DNA from: Halomonas gemina
Lineage (GTDB): Bacteria > Pseudomonadota > Gammaproteobacteria > Pseudomonadales > Halomonadaceae
NCBI RefSeq assembly: GCF_023554995.1
Contig: NZ_JAMJPK010000004.1
Coordinates: 248,001-312,000, forward strand
Direction: 5' to 3'
DNA length: 64,000 bases
The notes beneath the pieces were generated by a model that saw only the letters and a list, made by a program, of their open reading frames with translations, did no database searches and was not told the DNA's origin. Shown here piece after piece: positions 54,799 to 63,565 of the stretch. Every line of letters starts with the position of its first letter. The stretch's first letter is position 1. The translations under genes were made by a program, and so were the position numbers.

Positions 54799-55694
54799 CA
54801 TCGCTCACCCATGGGGCAATGGGCTGCATAGGCCCTGGACTCCTGTTGCAGCACGCAATGGCGTATGTCGAAGCGGTCATGGAGCATCCTGGTCGCCTGC
54901 TCGAGCAACGCATCGCGGTCGAGTCCGTCATCATCGATGACCAGGTGGGCGGTGAGCGCGTTTTCTGAGGTGCTCATCGCCCAGACGTGCAGATCATGGA
55001 CGTTGACCACGCCCGGAAGCGCCACAAGTGTATGGTTTACCGCTGCCATGTCGATATCGTCTGGAACCCCATCGAACAGCAGGTGCAGAGACCGGCGGAA
55101 CAACGACCAGGTACCCGCCACGATTACCAGGGCAATCAACAGGCTGACGACCGGATCGATCCAGGTCCAGCCTTGCCAGAGATAGAGCCCTCCGGCTACC
55201 ACGACGCCCATGGAGACCAGGGCATCGGCGGCCATGTGCAGGAAGGCGCCGCGAATGTTCAGGTCGTGCTGGCTTCCCGCGAGGAAGAGCCAGGCGGTAA
55301 CGGCGTTGATGACGACGCCGATGCCAGCCACGACCATGACGGTGCCGGCCTCGATCGCTACCGGTGTCTGTAGTCGCTGGACGGCCTCCCAGCCCAGTGT
55401 GCCCATGGCCACCAGCAGGATGATGGCATTGGTGAAACTGGCCAATATCGAGCCTCGTCTCCACCCATAGGTGTGCCGGAAATTCGGCTGCAGGCGGGCG
55501 GCACCGAAGGCTGCCCAGGCCAGCAGCAGGCCCCCAACATCACTGAGGTTGTGGCCGGCGTCCGCGAGGAGCGCCAGGGAGCCGGTCTGCCAGCCATAGA
55601 AGGCCTCGACCAGCACAAACGCCACATTGAGCGTGATGCCGATGGCAAACGCCTTGCCGAAGCTGCTTGGCTCGGCCTCGTGAGAATGGGTCAT
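54795..55694 (-). CDS. cation diffusion facilitator family metal transporter
   Basis: Inner-membrane metal/proton antiporter (zinc, cadmium or cobalt type), 299 residues, six helices. The metal-site motifs DAGHNLSDVGG and HMAADALVSMG are intact; the C-terminal cytoplasmic domain (about 210-290) has VNVHDLHVWAMSTSENALTAH. Closely spaced (18 bases) behind the ferredoxin/flavin reductase gene, so it may share its transcript. Confidence 0.92.
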   Translation of the reverse strand: MTHSHEAEPSSFGKAFAIGITLNVAFVLVEAFYGWQTGSLALLADAGHNLSDVGGLLLAWAAFGAARLQPNFRHTYGWRRGSILASFTNAIILLVAMGTLGWEAVQRLQTPVAIEAGTVMVVAGIGVVINAVTAWLFLAGSQHDLNIRGAFLHMAADALVSMGVVVAGGLYLWQGWTWIDPVVSLLIALVIVAGTWSLFRRSLHLLFDGVPDDIDMAAVNHTLVALPGVVNVHDLHVWAMSTSENALTAHLVIDDDGLDRDALLEQATRMLHDRFDIRHCVLQQESRAYAAHCPMGERC

Positions 55695-55712
55695 GTGGCT
55701 CGCTTCCAGTGA

Positions 55713-56801
55713 TCAGACACCAAACGAATCCATATGCACGCGCTCCCTGCTGACCCCTCGCCTGTCCAGATCGCGCGCGATCTCGCGCAACATCGCGGGA
55801 GGACCAGCAATGTAGAGGTCCCGAAGAATCGATAGGGCATTATCCTCTTCCATCGCATCCAGTACATTGCCCTCGATCCAGTCAAGGTGCTTCGACGTCG
55901 GGCCTTCGAACGAGGTCAGGTCTTCTGCCGCCAGGACGACCTTCAGGTTCGGTGCGCGCGATGCCAGCAGGTGCAAGGTGTCCAGGGCGTAGAAATCCGC
56001 GGCATGCTTCATCCCCCACACCAGGCGCATGTCACGCTCGGGCGAGAATGTGACCTGTTGCTCCAGCAGTGCCAGGACAGGGGCAAGACCGGTCCCCCCG
56101 GCGATGAACAACAACGGGGTGTCGGGTGCGGATCTCATGGTGAAGCTTCCCAGCGGGCCACGAGCCTGAAGCTGGTCGCCGACCTTCATCTCGTTGAAGG
56201 CCCAGGCCGTGAAGCGTCCACTCTCGACTCGGCGGATATGCAGCGTGATGCTGCCGTCTCCATGCGGGGCATTGGCTATCGAATAGGACCGGGAAAGATG
56301 GGAGGAGCCGGGCTGCCATAGCTCGATATACTGCCCTGCCGAAAACTCGCAGAAACACTCACCGGCCTCGACGGGGGTCAGCGTCACGCGAATCACCTCC
56401 GGTGACACAGGTTCGATACCCGAGACACTCAGGGAGACGATGCGATCAGGGTGTGGAATCGACAGCGGTGATACCAGAATATCCCGCCGGTTCAGCAAGT
56501 CATCCTCCACGGCATGGCGAACCTCCGGTAGCCCTTCCAGGGCGAGAATGGATTCGAGGGGCGGGAAGACGATGGCCTGAGCCGGGCAAGTATTGGCGCA
56601 GGTCGTACAGCCGACCATGCAGTTCAGCGGATCGATCACCACCGGCTTCTTGCGTTCGAAGTCGAAGCGGTAGACCAGCCGGCTGCAGCCCGTCACGCAA
56701 GTGCCACAACCGATGCAGGCGTCCTCGATGATGGTCGGGTTCCACTCGATGTTCTCCCTGGGAATTCCGTGCCAGGGCTTGGTGAACTGTGGATTGGGCA
56801 T
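55713..56801 (-). CDS. two-cluster ferredoxin fused to FNR-type flavin oxidoreductase
   Basis: Electron-transfer enzyme of 362 residues. Residues 28-75 hold two 4Fe-4S motifs, CIGCGTCVTGC and CMVGCTTCANTCP. Residues about 120-360 are a ferredoxin-NADP reductase module: FAD motif RSYSIANAPH, Gly-rich GGTGLAPVLALLEQQ, and the pyridine-nucleotide end VHMDSFG. Similar fusions reduce soluble acceptors from NAD(P)H; the partner here is unknown. It sits between an OsmC gene and a metal exporter. Confidence 0.85.
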   Translation of the reverse strand: MPNPQFTKPWHGIPRENIEWNPTIIEDACIGCGTCVTGCSRLVYRFDFERKKPVVIDPLNCMVGCTTCANTCPAQAIVFPPLESILALEGLPEVRHAVEDDLLNRRDILVSPLSIPHPDRIVSLSVSGIEPVSPEVIRVTLTPVEAGECFCEFSAGQYIELWQPGSSHLSRSYSIANAPHGDGSITLHIRRVESGRFTAWAFNEMKVGDQLQARGPLGSFTMRSAPDTPLLFIAGGTGLAPVLALLEQQVTFSPERDMRLVWGMKHAADFYALDTLHLLASRAPNLKVVLAAEDLTSFEGPTSKHLDWIEGNVLDAMEEDNALSILRDLYIAGPPAMLREIARDLDRRGVSRERVHMDSFGV

Positions 56802-56828
56802 GATCTGGATCCTCGTGATTCATCTGAC

Positions 56829-57248
56829 TCAGGCGCGTTTCAGCTCGCCCCTGAGCCGAGTCCCCGGAGCGACGGTGTTGTACACCGTGCCGAACTTCCG
56901 GACATTGTCGTGCAGCCGCTCGAGGCGTTGATCGCTTTCATCGGTATCGACCAGGATCTCGTAGTCGATGCTTTCCATGCAGGGTGGGGCGTCTTGGCGG
57001 ACGCCATGGAGCCGGACCTCCACGCCGCGCAGCTCGAACTTCAGGATGGGGCTGACGCGTTCGATGCTCTTCAGCATGCAGCCGGCGAGGGCCGCCATCA
57101 GCAGCTCCGCCGGATTGAAGGCATCCAGCCGGCCCGCCAGGTCAGTATCCAGGGTCAGCGAGGCGGACTTGCAGCGGGCCTCGCTGCCGTGGGTATCGAC
57201 GCGCTGGGCGGTGACATTGAAGGTCATTTTTGAGGGTGTGTCGTTCAT
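56829..57248 (-). CDS. OsmC-family protein
   Basis: Likely thiol peroxidase or related enzyme of the OsmC/Ohr fold, 139 residues. The catalytic Cys region is LLMAALAGCMLKSIERV (Cys about residue 61). The second Cys that forms the peroxidatic pair in OsmC/Ohr near residue 125 is not visible; Cys at MESIDYE region is upstream (PPCMESIDY), so the exact subfamily is open. The ATG at 57248 is preceded by AGAGG. Follows the glutamine amidotransferase gene. Confidence 0.82.
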   Translation of the reverse strand: MNDTPSKMTFNVTAQRVDTHGSEARCKSASLTLDTDLAGRLDAFNPAELLMAALAGCMLKSIERVSPILKFELRGVEVRLHGVRQDAPPCMESIDYEILVDTDESDQRLERLHDNVRKFGTVYNTVAPGTRLRGELKRA

Positions 57249-57310
57249 GGTGGCCTCTGGTTCGGGGGGAGGAATAGCGCTCTGGCGTATGGCAGGACTG
57301 GTGTGGCGCG

Positions 57311-58123
57311 TCATATCTGTCGCTCGGCAACCTGCTCGCCGTCACGGATGGCGATGATGCTGCCTTGCGGCATCGGCATCCAATCCCCGTCCGTCAGGGG
57401 CACACTGGCCAGCAGGATGGCGCGTTGGGCAGCGTCGGATTCCGGCGATCGTGGCCTCTCCAGCAACTCGCTGGATGACTGCCTTGGGCAGGTCAACCGA
57501 TAGAGCCCGGGAGGCTCGACTCGCCCTGTTGCTGGCTGAAGGCGCCGATCGGCATGGGCAAACAGGGTGTCCCCATCGCTGTAGAGAAAGTTGGCTGGCC
57601 CGAAGCGGCGTAACACACCGGCCATCTCGGCGACAGCCGCCAGGCGAGCGTCCAGAGGGGGAAGGTCATGCAGCGGTGCCGCCTGCTTTTCCATGAGTGA
57701 AAGCAGCCCGCAGAAGGCCAGCTCGGAGTCGGTGGTTCCCACCGGTCGATAATGTCCCTTTGTCGGCGCGGCATCGTCGAACAGGTGAGCCAGGTTGCCA
57801 TTGTGGGTAAAGCCGTGGATCCTTCCGTTTAGCTCTCGGACGAACGGAGCGGTATTGGCCAGTTCGATCCCACCTTGGGTCGCATGACGAATGTAGCCCA
57901 GAGCCAGCTTGGTACGCGGCCCGCAAGCCTCCAGCCAGCGCACCATCGAGCTGGTATCCGCCGCTTCGGTGCCTCGGTAGAGGGCAAGGTCCCGGCCCTG
58001 GAAGAAGGCCAGTCCCCAGCCGTCACGATTGCGGCTTGTGCCTTCGGCATGCGAGGCCAGGGCGGTCAGGGAGGACGTCAGTCTGGCCGGGTGCCGGCAT
58101 GACATGGCCAGCAATTCACACAT
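57311..58123 (-). CDS. class II glutamine amidotransferase, YafJ family (second copy)
   Basis: Glutaminase-type protein of 270 residues. N-terminal MCELLAMSCRHPA places Cys2 as nucleophile. Other blocks: RDGWGLAFFQ, LGYIRHATQGG, FTHNGNLAHLF and GTTDSELAFCGLLSLM. It is a diverged relative of the copy at 31285-32073. First gene of the minus-strand group of OsmC, Fe-S/flavin reductase and CDF transporter. Acceptor unknown. Confidence 0.87.
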   Translation of the reverse strand: MCELLAMSCRHPARLTSSLTALASHAEGTSRNRDGWGLAFFQGRDLALYRGTEAADTSSMVRWLEACGPRTKLALGYIRHATQGGIELANTAPFVRELNGRIHGFTHNGNLAHLFDDAAPTKGHYRPVGTTDSELAFCGLLSLMEKQAAPLHDLPPLDARLAAVAEMAGVLRRFGPANFLYSDGDTLFAHADRRLQPATGRVEPPGLYRLTCPRQSSSELLERPRSPESDAAQRAILLASVPLTDGDWMPMPQGSIIAIRDGEQVAERQI

Positions 58124-58312
58124 CTCGAAAGACTCTCTGCAATGCCACGGTTGGCGTCAAGCTGTGTCGTGGGGGAGTGATGGCCGTCCATGAATCATCC
58201 GTGTCGTCACTCGTTGAGATTGACCCAGCGAATCGGCTGGTAGTCTAGATCTCCCTGAGGCGCCTGTCGGCCGGGGAGAACATCCAGAATGTGGATCTCC
58301 CGGGTCACCGTC

Positions 58313-58474
58313 TTACCGGCCCTGAAGCACCGCCTCCAGCGCCGGCAGCATCTGGCTTGTGCCATGCTTATAGCGCAGCGGAGTCTCGGATGTCGATGCC
58401 GCCAGGCGTTCGCTCTTCTCGTCGATCAGCATATAGTCGGCGGTGATCTCGAACAAGGAACTGATGTGCGTCAT
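58313..58474 (-). pseudogene. truncated SlyD/FKBP-type prolyl isomerase gene
   Basis: A 53-residue frame with a strong ribosome site (GAGGAGATAGGA) whose product matches the start of SlyD-like isomerases: ITADYMLIDEKSERLAAS and PLRYKHGTSQMLPALEAVLQG. It then meets a TAA where the family continues for 90 or more residues. The next frame downstream (58209-58312) stays open and encodes a protein-like peptide (REIHILDVLPGRQAPQGDL), suggesting a frameshift or fusion. A functional short protein is less likely but possible. Confidence 0.5.
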
Positions 58475-59014
58475 TCCTATCTCCTCTTGGGCGATCACTG
58501 CCACGCCGTCAGTCCTGCACCGGGTGGCCGCAAGGCGGATGAGTCGTCGCGGTAGGTTCGGCGGCGGCCGCGGACCGTCAGGGGGTCGACGCTGACGCCG
58601 GTCGCAAGCAGTCGGCTTGATCAGGCTCTTCGTCGTTGGGTGTGGAATTTCCCCTGAGCTGGGCCAGGATATGGCCTACAATGCGACAGGAGTTATGACA
58701 TGGATAGAACTCCGATTCGAACTCTCGACCGGGCAGCGACTTCACCCTGCTGTTCGAGTAGCAGGTCCGCGCATGTGGCTACTGGAACGAGGCTAATTTC
58801 ATCATCCGGGACCCAACAGGTACAGAATAAAGGACTTTTTAAATTCGTGAATCTGCTGCTGTGTCAGAACGTTGGAATAATTTAGGCGTTATGTGCGTTG
58901 ACGTACCGAATTCCTGGCTCTTGTTTAATAAACTTATATAGATAAAGAGGTTTCGAACATTGTAGTTCGTGACTGCAATTGTCTGTGTGGGCGGTTCCAA
59001 ATCGAAAGGTCGCT
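58475..59014. other. intergenic stretch of mixed composition, no intact gene
   Basis: About 540 bases. The first 150 are GC-rich, the rest clearly AT-richer (for example TTTAATAAACTTATATAG at 58923-58940). Short frames only, none convincing. This is where the lower-GC accessory region starts. Confidence 0.5.
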
Positions 59015-60151
59015 ATGACAACACCCGTATTGGTTTACTACGACACGCGCATGCTCGGCCACAACCCGCACGGTTGGGACCCCGGCCATCCGGCTTGGAC
59101 CGACGCTGTCAAGGCGATGATTGCGCTGCAATTTCCCGGCAGCAACCTCGAAACCTACAGTCACCCGGAGCGCCCGGATCGGCTGACGGCGATCGTCGAC
59201 CGACTGATGCTTGATCCAATCGAAGGGGTGCGCTGGATGCTACCGACGGCAGCCAGCACGGCTCAGCTTAAGCAGGCTCATGACAAGACCTATGTCGCTC
59301 ATATTGAGTCGTTAGAGGGTGAATCCTGCTGGCTGGCCCAGGATACCACCGCGGTATCGCCGGGCAGTGTGGATGCGGCTCATTTGGCTGCTGGCGCGGG
59401 AATCAGCGCTGTCGAGGCCATCTCGGCTGGTGAGGCCCAGAAGGCGTTTTGTATCGTGCGGCCACCAGGCCATCATGCCCATTCCGACCACGCCTCGGGC
59501 TTTTGTCTGTACAACAACCTTGCGGTGACCGCTGCCCATGCACGTGAAAACCTTGGCTATCAGCGCGTGATGGTTTGGGACTGGGATATGCACCATGGTA
59601 ATGGCACGCAGGAAATCTTCTATTCCGACCCTTCCGTGCTGGTAGTTGATAGCCACTGTGCGGCGCCGTTCTATCCGGGCAGCGGCCTACTGTATGAAAC
59701 GGGGGCAGGAGCGGGAGTTGGCTCTCAAATCAACTGCCCGCTGCCTCTGGGCAGCGGCAACGCGGCACTGCTGAAGGTATTCGACGAGGTAGTGAAACCG
59801 GCGGCGAAGGCATTCCAGCCAGATATTTTGCTGGTTTCCTCAGGCTTCGATTGTCATTATCTTGACATGACCTGCGCCATGGACGAGACCGGCTTTGCCA
59901 TTCTTGCCCAGTGCATGAGTGAACTGGCAGATGAGTTATGCGACGGCCGTCTGGTGCTTCTGCTTGAGGGCGGCTACAACGCTCAGGCATTGACCGATAG
60001 CGTTCATGCTGTCATGAAGGTGCTGGCGGGGAACCCAGTCAATGCGTGCAATGTCCTGCCGGATGACCCTGGCTGCAAGGCTGTGGCGGATGCCGTCCAG
60101 TTTCATCAAGGGCCAATAAACCCGGCCTGCCGTGCAAAGGGGCATTCATAA
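59015..60151 (+). CDS. class II histone deacetylase-family amidohydrolase
   Basis: Zinc-dependent deacetylase of the acetylpolyamine amidohydrolase/AcuC group, 378 residues. Active-site residues are present: the His pair in PPGHHAHSDHASGFC, zinc ligands in VWDWDMHHGNG (Asp, His) and the second Asp in SSGFDCHYLD, and Gly-rich LEGGYNAQAL. The ATG at 59015 follows AAAGG. The substrate is probably an acetylated amine; it cannot be read from the sequence. Codon use is less GC-rich than most of the window. Confidence 0.9.
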   Translation: MTTPVLVYYDTRMLGHNPHGWDPGHPAWTDAVKAMIALQFPGSNLETYSHPERPDRLTAIVDRLMLDPIEGVRWMLPTAASTAQLKQAHDKTYVAHIESLEGESCWLAQDTTAVSPGSVDAAHLAAGAGISAVEAISAGEAQKAFCIVRPPGHHAHSDHASGFCLYNNLAVTAAHARENLGYQRVMVWDWDMHHGNGTQEIFYSDPSVLVVDSHCAAPFYPGSGLLYETGAGAGVGSQINCPLPLGSGNAALLKVFDEVVKPAAKAFQPDILLVSSGFDCHYLDMTCAMDETGFAILAQCMSELADELCDGRLVLLLEGGYNAQALTDSVHAVMKVLAGNPVNACNVLPDDPGCKAVADAVQFHQGPINPACRAKGHS

Positions 60152-60240
60152 CATCGACACTCTCACGGCGATCTTGGAGAACCTTGCCAGAACTAATGCG
60201 CAAGGTATTAACAAGCAGAGGCTCAAGCCAAACATCCGGT

Positions 60241-60474
60241 ATGAGTGACCTCGTCAACCCTTATTTTCAAAGCCTTGAAGGCTCATTAGCAGGTATTTCC
60301 CCTGCGAGTAAAGTGTTTATGAAAACTATCTTTGTCCTAGTGCTTGGAACGATAGCTTTTTTCTTGGCTATCACCGCTAAGGATTCGACCAGCGCGCAAA
60401 TCTTTCTAGCCTCGGTGGGCGTGGCATTATATATGGTGGCGTTGACCCCCCGAGTTCGACAGATAGAAGCGTAA
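60241..60474 (+). CDS. small membrane protein, unknown function
   Basis: About 77 residues with two hydrophobic helices (FVLVLGTIAFFLAITA and FLASVGVALYMVALTP). No clear ribosome site at the chosen ATG; a longer in-frame start at 60184 exists. Not recognised. The low GC and closeness to the IS element suggest accessory DNA. Confidence 0.45.
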   Translation: MSDLVNPYFQSLEGSLAGISPASKVFMKTIFVLVLGTIAFFLAITAKDSTSAQIFLASVGVALYMVALTPRVRQIEA

Positions 60475-60513
60475 GCCACTGATTAGCCTGGAAACGCCTT
60501 TTCAAAATTGGCA

Positions 60514-62193
60514 CTACAAGCGTGATGCGGCAGGTGCCGGCAGGCCAATCGCGTCGAAAAGGTCCCGCTGTTCAGACTTGAATTTGGTCAGGCCGCTCGC
60601 CGCCTCGCGACGGTGAAGCAGGACCCGGTGGAATTGGATCTTGCGGGCAATTTCCAGTGCCCGCGTCGTCGAAAGCTTGTGATCACTGGCTTTCAGTCGC
60701 ATCCGCAGTACTCGGTAAAGCACCAGAGCTAGGAAGCAGATCAGTGCATGGGCGCGGATGCGATCCGGCAACCGATGGTAGACCGGCACGATCTCGATAT
60801 CGCTCTTCAGCACCCGTAAGCCGTGTTCGATGTCAGCCAGAGCCCGGTAGCGCTCGACGATTTACTCTGGCTCATGATCGGTCATGTTGGTGACCAGCAG
60901 CAGCTTGCCATCCATCATCCTGGCACGATCCAGCGCCCGTTGATCGAGCAGGTAGTTGAACGTCTCGGCGGTCAAGTCGACCTTGAGAATATGCCCGAGG
61001 TGAGCGTCAGTGACGGCCTTGTAAAATCGGGCCGTCACGCCGGGATCGGAGAGCTTTCTGCCGCGATACCGCCGTCCGGCATCCTGGTTGTCCAGCTTCT
61101 CGAACCACTGGCGCGCATCGGCCTGTAGCGCCTCGATCTTCTGATCGCGCGCGGTGGTCTGCCCCTTGGCGACGTCCGGCCGGTGCGCCACGATCAACCG
61201 ATGACCCTGCCAGGCCATCTCGCCGTAGGCTTCGCGCTCGGCGTCCTGGCACTGCGTCTGATGGAAGGCCTTCAGCAGGTCGTCGAACTCGCCATAACGG
61301 CGACCCGGCACAGCCAGGATGAATTCCAGGGGGCGACCCTCGATGCGCACGGCGGACAGGGCTTCCAGGTTGTCCAGGGAGAGCAGGCCCCGGTCGGCCA
61401 CAAGCACGATGCGTCGCACCTTGAAGCGCTTTGTTACGATCTCGATGGTCGGCAGCAGCGTCTTGGTTTCCGCCATGTTGCCATCGAAGACCTCGTGGTG
61501 AATGGGCAGGCCTTCCGCCGTCTGCACGACGTTCAACATGAACTGTCGGCCGATGCCGCCCTCCTTCGAGGGGCCGTAATGGCGCACATCCCCTTCGAGT
61601 GATGTTCCGCCTTCAGCGCGGATCGTGGTGAGGTCGTAGAAGACGATCGACAGCTCTTGATCGATCAGCGGCTTGAGCTGCTGAGCCAGCACGTCATTGA
61701 GCGCTTCGCTGCACTCCGACAGGGTGTCCATGGTGCGCAGCAGGTGCTGATGACGGATCGAGGCCGTGTCGACATCGGGCACCAGCACATCCTCCAACCA
61801 GCGCAGCACACCGAGTTTGGATTCGGGGTCACAGAGGCGGTTGAACACCATGACCCGCAGCAGTCGCTTGGCATCGAACTGGCGCTTGGTGCGCAGCACG
61901 CGGCGGAAGGCATCATCAAAGCCGAATTCTTTCCAGAGCGAGGTCAGTAGCCAGGTGTCGCCGACGGAGCGCGCCGGGGCGAAATCGGTTTCGCCGGTAC
62001 CTTCATCGAGCGTCGGCTGGCCGGAGACGCGCAGCAGGCCATTGATCAGCGCGCTGGATTCCCCGGCGGTGACAGCTTCCAGGCGACCCAGCGTCGCGAT
62101 CACGCGTTGGCGCGACTTGCCGGCCTCGTCGCGGTAGGACTCGACGAGCTTCACGTAGCGACGTGGGCCGGATTTGGTGACTTTGACGAACAT
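60514..62193 (-). pseudogene. IS1634-family transposase interrupted by an in-frame TAA
   Basis: The N-terminus MFVKVTKSGPRRYVKLVESY is typical of IS1634-family transposases. Two catalytic Asp regions are visible (VFYDLTTIRAEG and VLVADRGLLS). After NMTDHEPE a TAA stop (60862-60864) interrupts the frame; the same frame continues with IVERYRALADIEHGLR, containing the expected catalytic Glu, and runs to 60514. A single base change (GAA or CAA to TAA) explains it. The truncated product lacks the Glu, so the element should be inactive unless the stop is read through. I could not define the terminal inverted repeats. Confidence 0.85.
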
Positions 62194-62313
62194 GTCACCA
62201 CGATGGTCCGGCCACTCTATAGATGGCAAGGAACCAAGAGAAAAACGTGTCTCTACAAAAAATTCGGCCGAAATTGGCTAACTAACTGAATTCTCTGACC
62301 AAAGGTGCCGAAA

Positions 62314-62568
62314 TCAGGCAAAAATCGGACTGGAAGTGTCCAACTCGGGGCCCCGCACAAATTCGCCAAACCGGGCATAAGTTGATCCAACAAAGCCCCA
62401 GACAATCCGGAAAATTAACAGGCCAACGACCAAAAGGCCAAAACGCTTGTGCCAGATCATCCAGTTACCATCCGGTTTCATGGTGACCACGGCGCCCACC
62501 AAGGCGAGTACCAGTAGTCAGTGAAACAAGCGCGTAGGTAGATCCCAGAGGCGGATCGTTTTTTTCAT
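62314..62568 (-). pseudogene. cytochrome b561 remnant with an internal TGA
   Basis: Minus-strand frame from an ATG at 62568 reads MKKTIRLWDLPTRLFH, then TGA (62518-62520), then LLVLALVGAVV, MIWHKRFGLLV and RIVWGFVGSTYARF. This is the N-terminal part of a cytochrome b561-type di-heme membrane protein, where the stop replaces the Trp of the FHW motif. The frame ends at 62314, well short of the usual 170-200 residues, so the gene is truncated too, next to the IS element. Confidence 0.72.
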
Positions 62569-62641
62569 TTCATTACCTCGTCATCTCCGCCAAACCAGGT
62601 ATTGACTTGTGCATAAAATGTTTGTCCCTTGCCCATGTTAC

Positions 62642-62707
62642 CGATACAAAACACCAGAAGTTCAAGTGGCTGGTTGGCTTCCTCGGCATCCATTTATCGC
62701 TAACCGC
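62642..62707. repeat. imperfect direct repeat, copy 1
   Basis: About 66 bases around AAGTGGCTGGTTGGCTTCCT that recur with some 80 per cent match at 63489-63554, on the other side of the VIT1-family gene. Each copy can form a GGC/GCC-rich hairpin. Confidence 0.7.
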
Positions 62708-62755
62708 GTATCGGCTGCGAGACTTTCTGGTTAGCAATGAGAAATCCGGGTCTGT

Positions 62756-63439
62756 CTAAAATAACGTTCCTACTCCAGTGGTAACTATCATCGCCAAAGA
62801 ACCCCAAAATGTAACGCGTAAAGTGCCTTTTACGATATTGGCACCGCCTGTGTAGGCTGCCAGTCCGCCAAGAATCATTAAGAAAATAACAGAAAAAATA
62901 GCAACTGCAACCTGCGTATACTCAGCTGGCGAAAGCCAAACACTGAACAAAGGCAGTCCTGCACCTACTACAAACGCTAGTGCAGAGGATCCAGCTGCTG
63001 ATAACGGGCTTGCACCTGCTACTTCTGTAATGCCAATTTCATCACGCATATGAGTACGGAGTGCATTTTTATCCATCAATTGCTGTGCAACTTCTTTGGC
63101 AAGTTGATCATCAAGACCACGCTCTTTGTAAATCTCTGCTAGCTCTTCAAGTTCTTCTTTAGGATTTTCTTTTAGTGCTTCTTTTTCTTGCTCAACATCT
63201 GCTTTTTGGGTGTCTGATTGGGAGCTGACGGAAACATATTCTCCTGCCGCCATCGACATAGCCCCTGCTACTAATCCTGATGATCCGGCTAAAAGTATCG
63301 CAGTCTCAGAAGAACCTGAAGCTGCAACACCAAGAATCAATGCTGCAGTAGAAACAACTCCATCATTGGCTCCCATTACAGCTGCACGCAGCCAACCGAC
63401 CTTCTGACTTTTATGATGCTCATTGTGTGCTCTGTACAT
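62756..63439 (-). CDS. VIT1/CCC1 family transporter
   Basis: Vacuolar iron transporter/nodulin-21 family membrane protein, presumed iron or manganese transporter. The 227-residue sequence has helix 1-2 motifs VMGANDGVVSTAALILG and GAMSMAAGEYVSVSSQSD, a charged cytoplasmic stretch (EQEKEALKENPKEELEELAE, about 85-140), and three C-terminal helices. The start at 63439 is preceded by AAGG. Low GC compared with the main chromosome, and flanked by a pair of direct repeats. Confidence 0.88.
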   Translation of the reverse strand: MYRAHNEHHKSQKVGWLRAAVMGANDGVVSTAALILGVAASGSSETAILLAGSSGLVAGAMSMAAGEYVSVSSQSDTQKADVEQEKEALKENPKEELEELAEIYKERGLDDQLAKEVAQQLMDKNALRTHMRDEIGITEVAGASPLSAAGSSALAFVVGAGLPLFSVWLSPAEYTQVAVAIFSVIFLMILGGLAAYTGGANIVKGTLRVTFWGSLAMIVTTGVGTLF

Positions 63440-63488
63440 AGTAAAACCTTGCAATTAATTTTTTTAAACTTCGTTGGTTAATAAATGC

Positions 63489-63554
63489 CGATATAGAATA
63501 CCAAAGGCCAAGTGGCTGATTGGCTTCCTTGGCATCCGTCTATCGCTAATCGGG
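63489..63554. repeat. imperfect direct repeat, copy 2
   Basis: Second copy, with AAGTGGCTGATTGGCTTCCT in its core and TATCGCTAATC near its end (copy 1 has TATCGCTAACC). Lies between the VIT1-family gene and the TSUP gene. Confidence 0.7.
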
Positions 63555-63565
63555 TGAACGCTTTT

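Noticed and set aside
58701-58730. tRNA-like T-arm (TTCGAAT) on the minus strand
   Set aside because: The T-stem does not pair and no acceptor, D or anticodon arms can be folded; at best a fragment of an old integration site.
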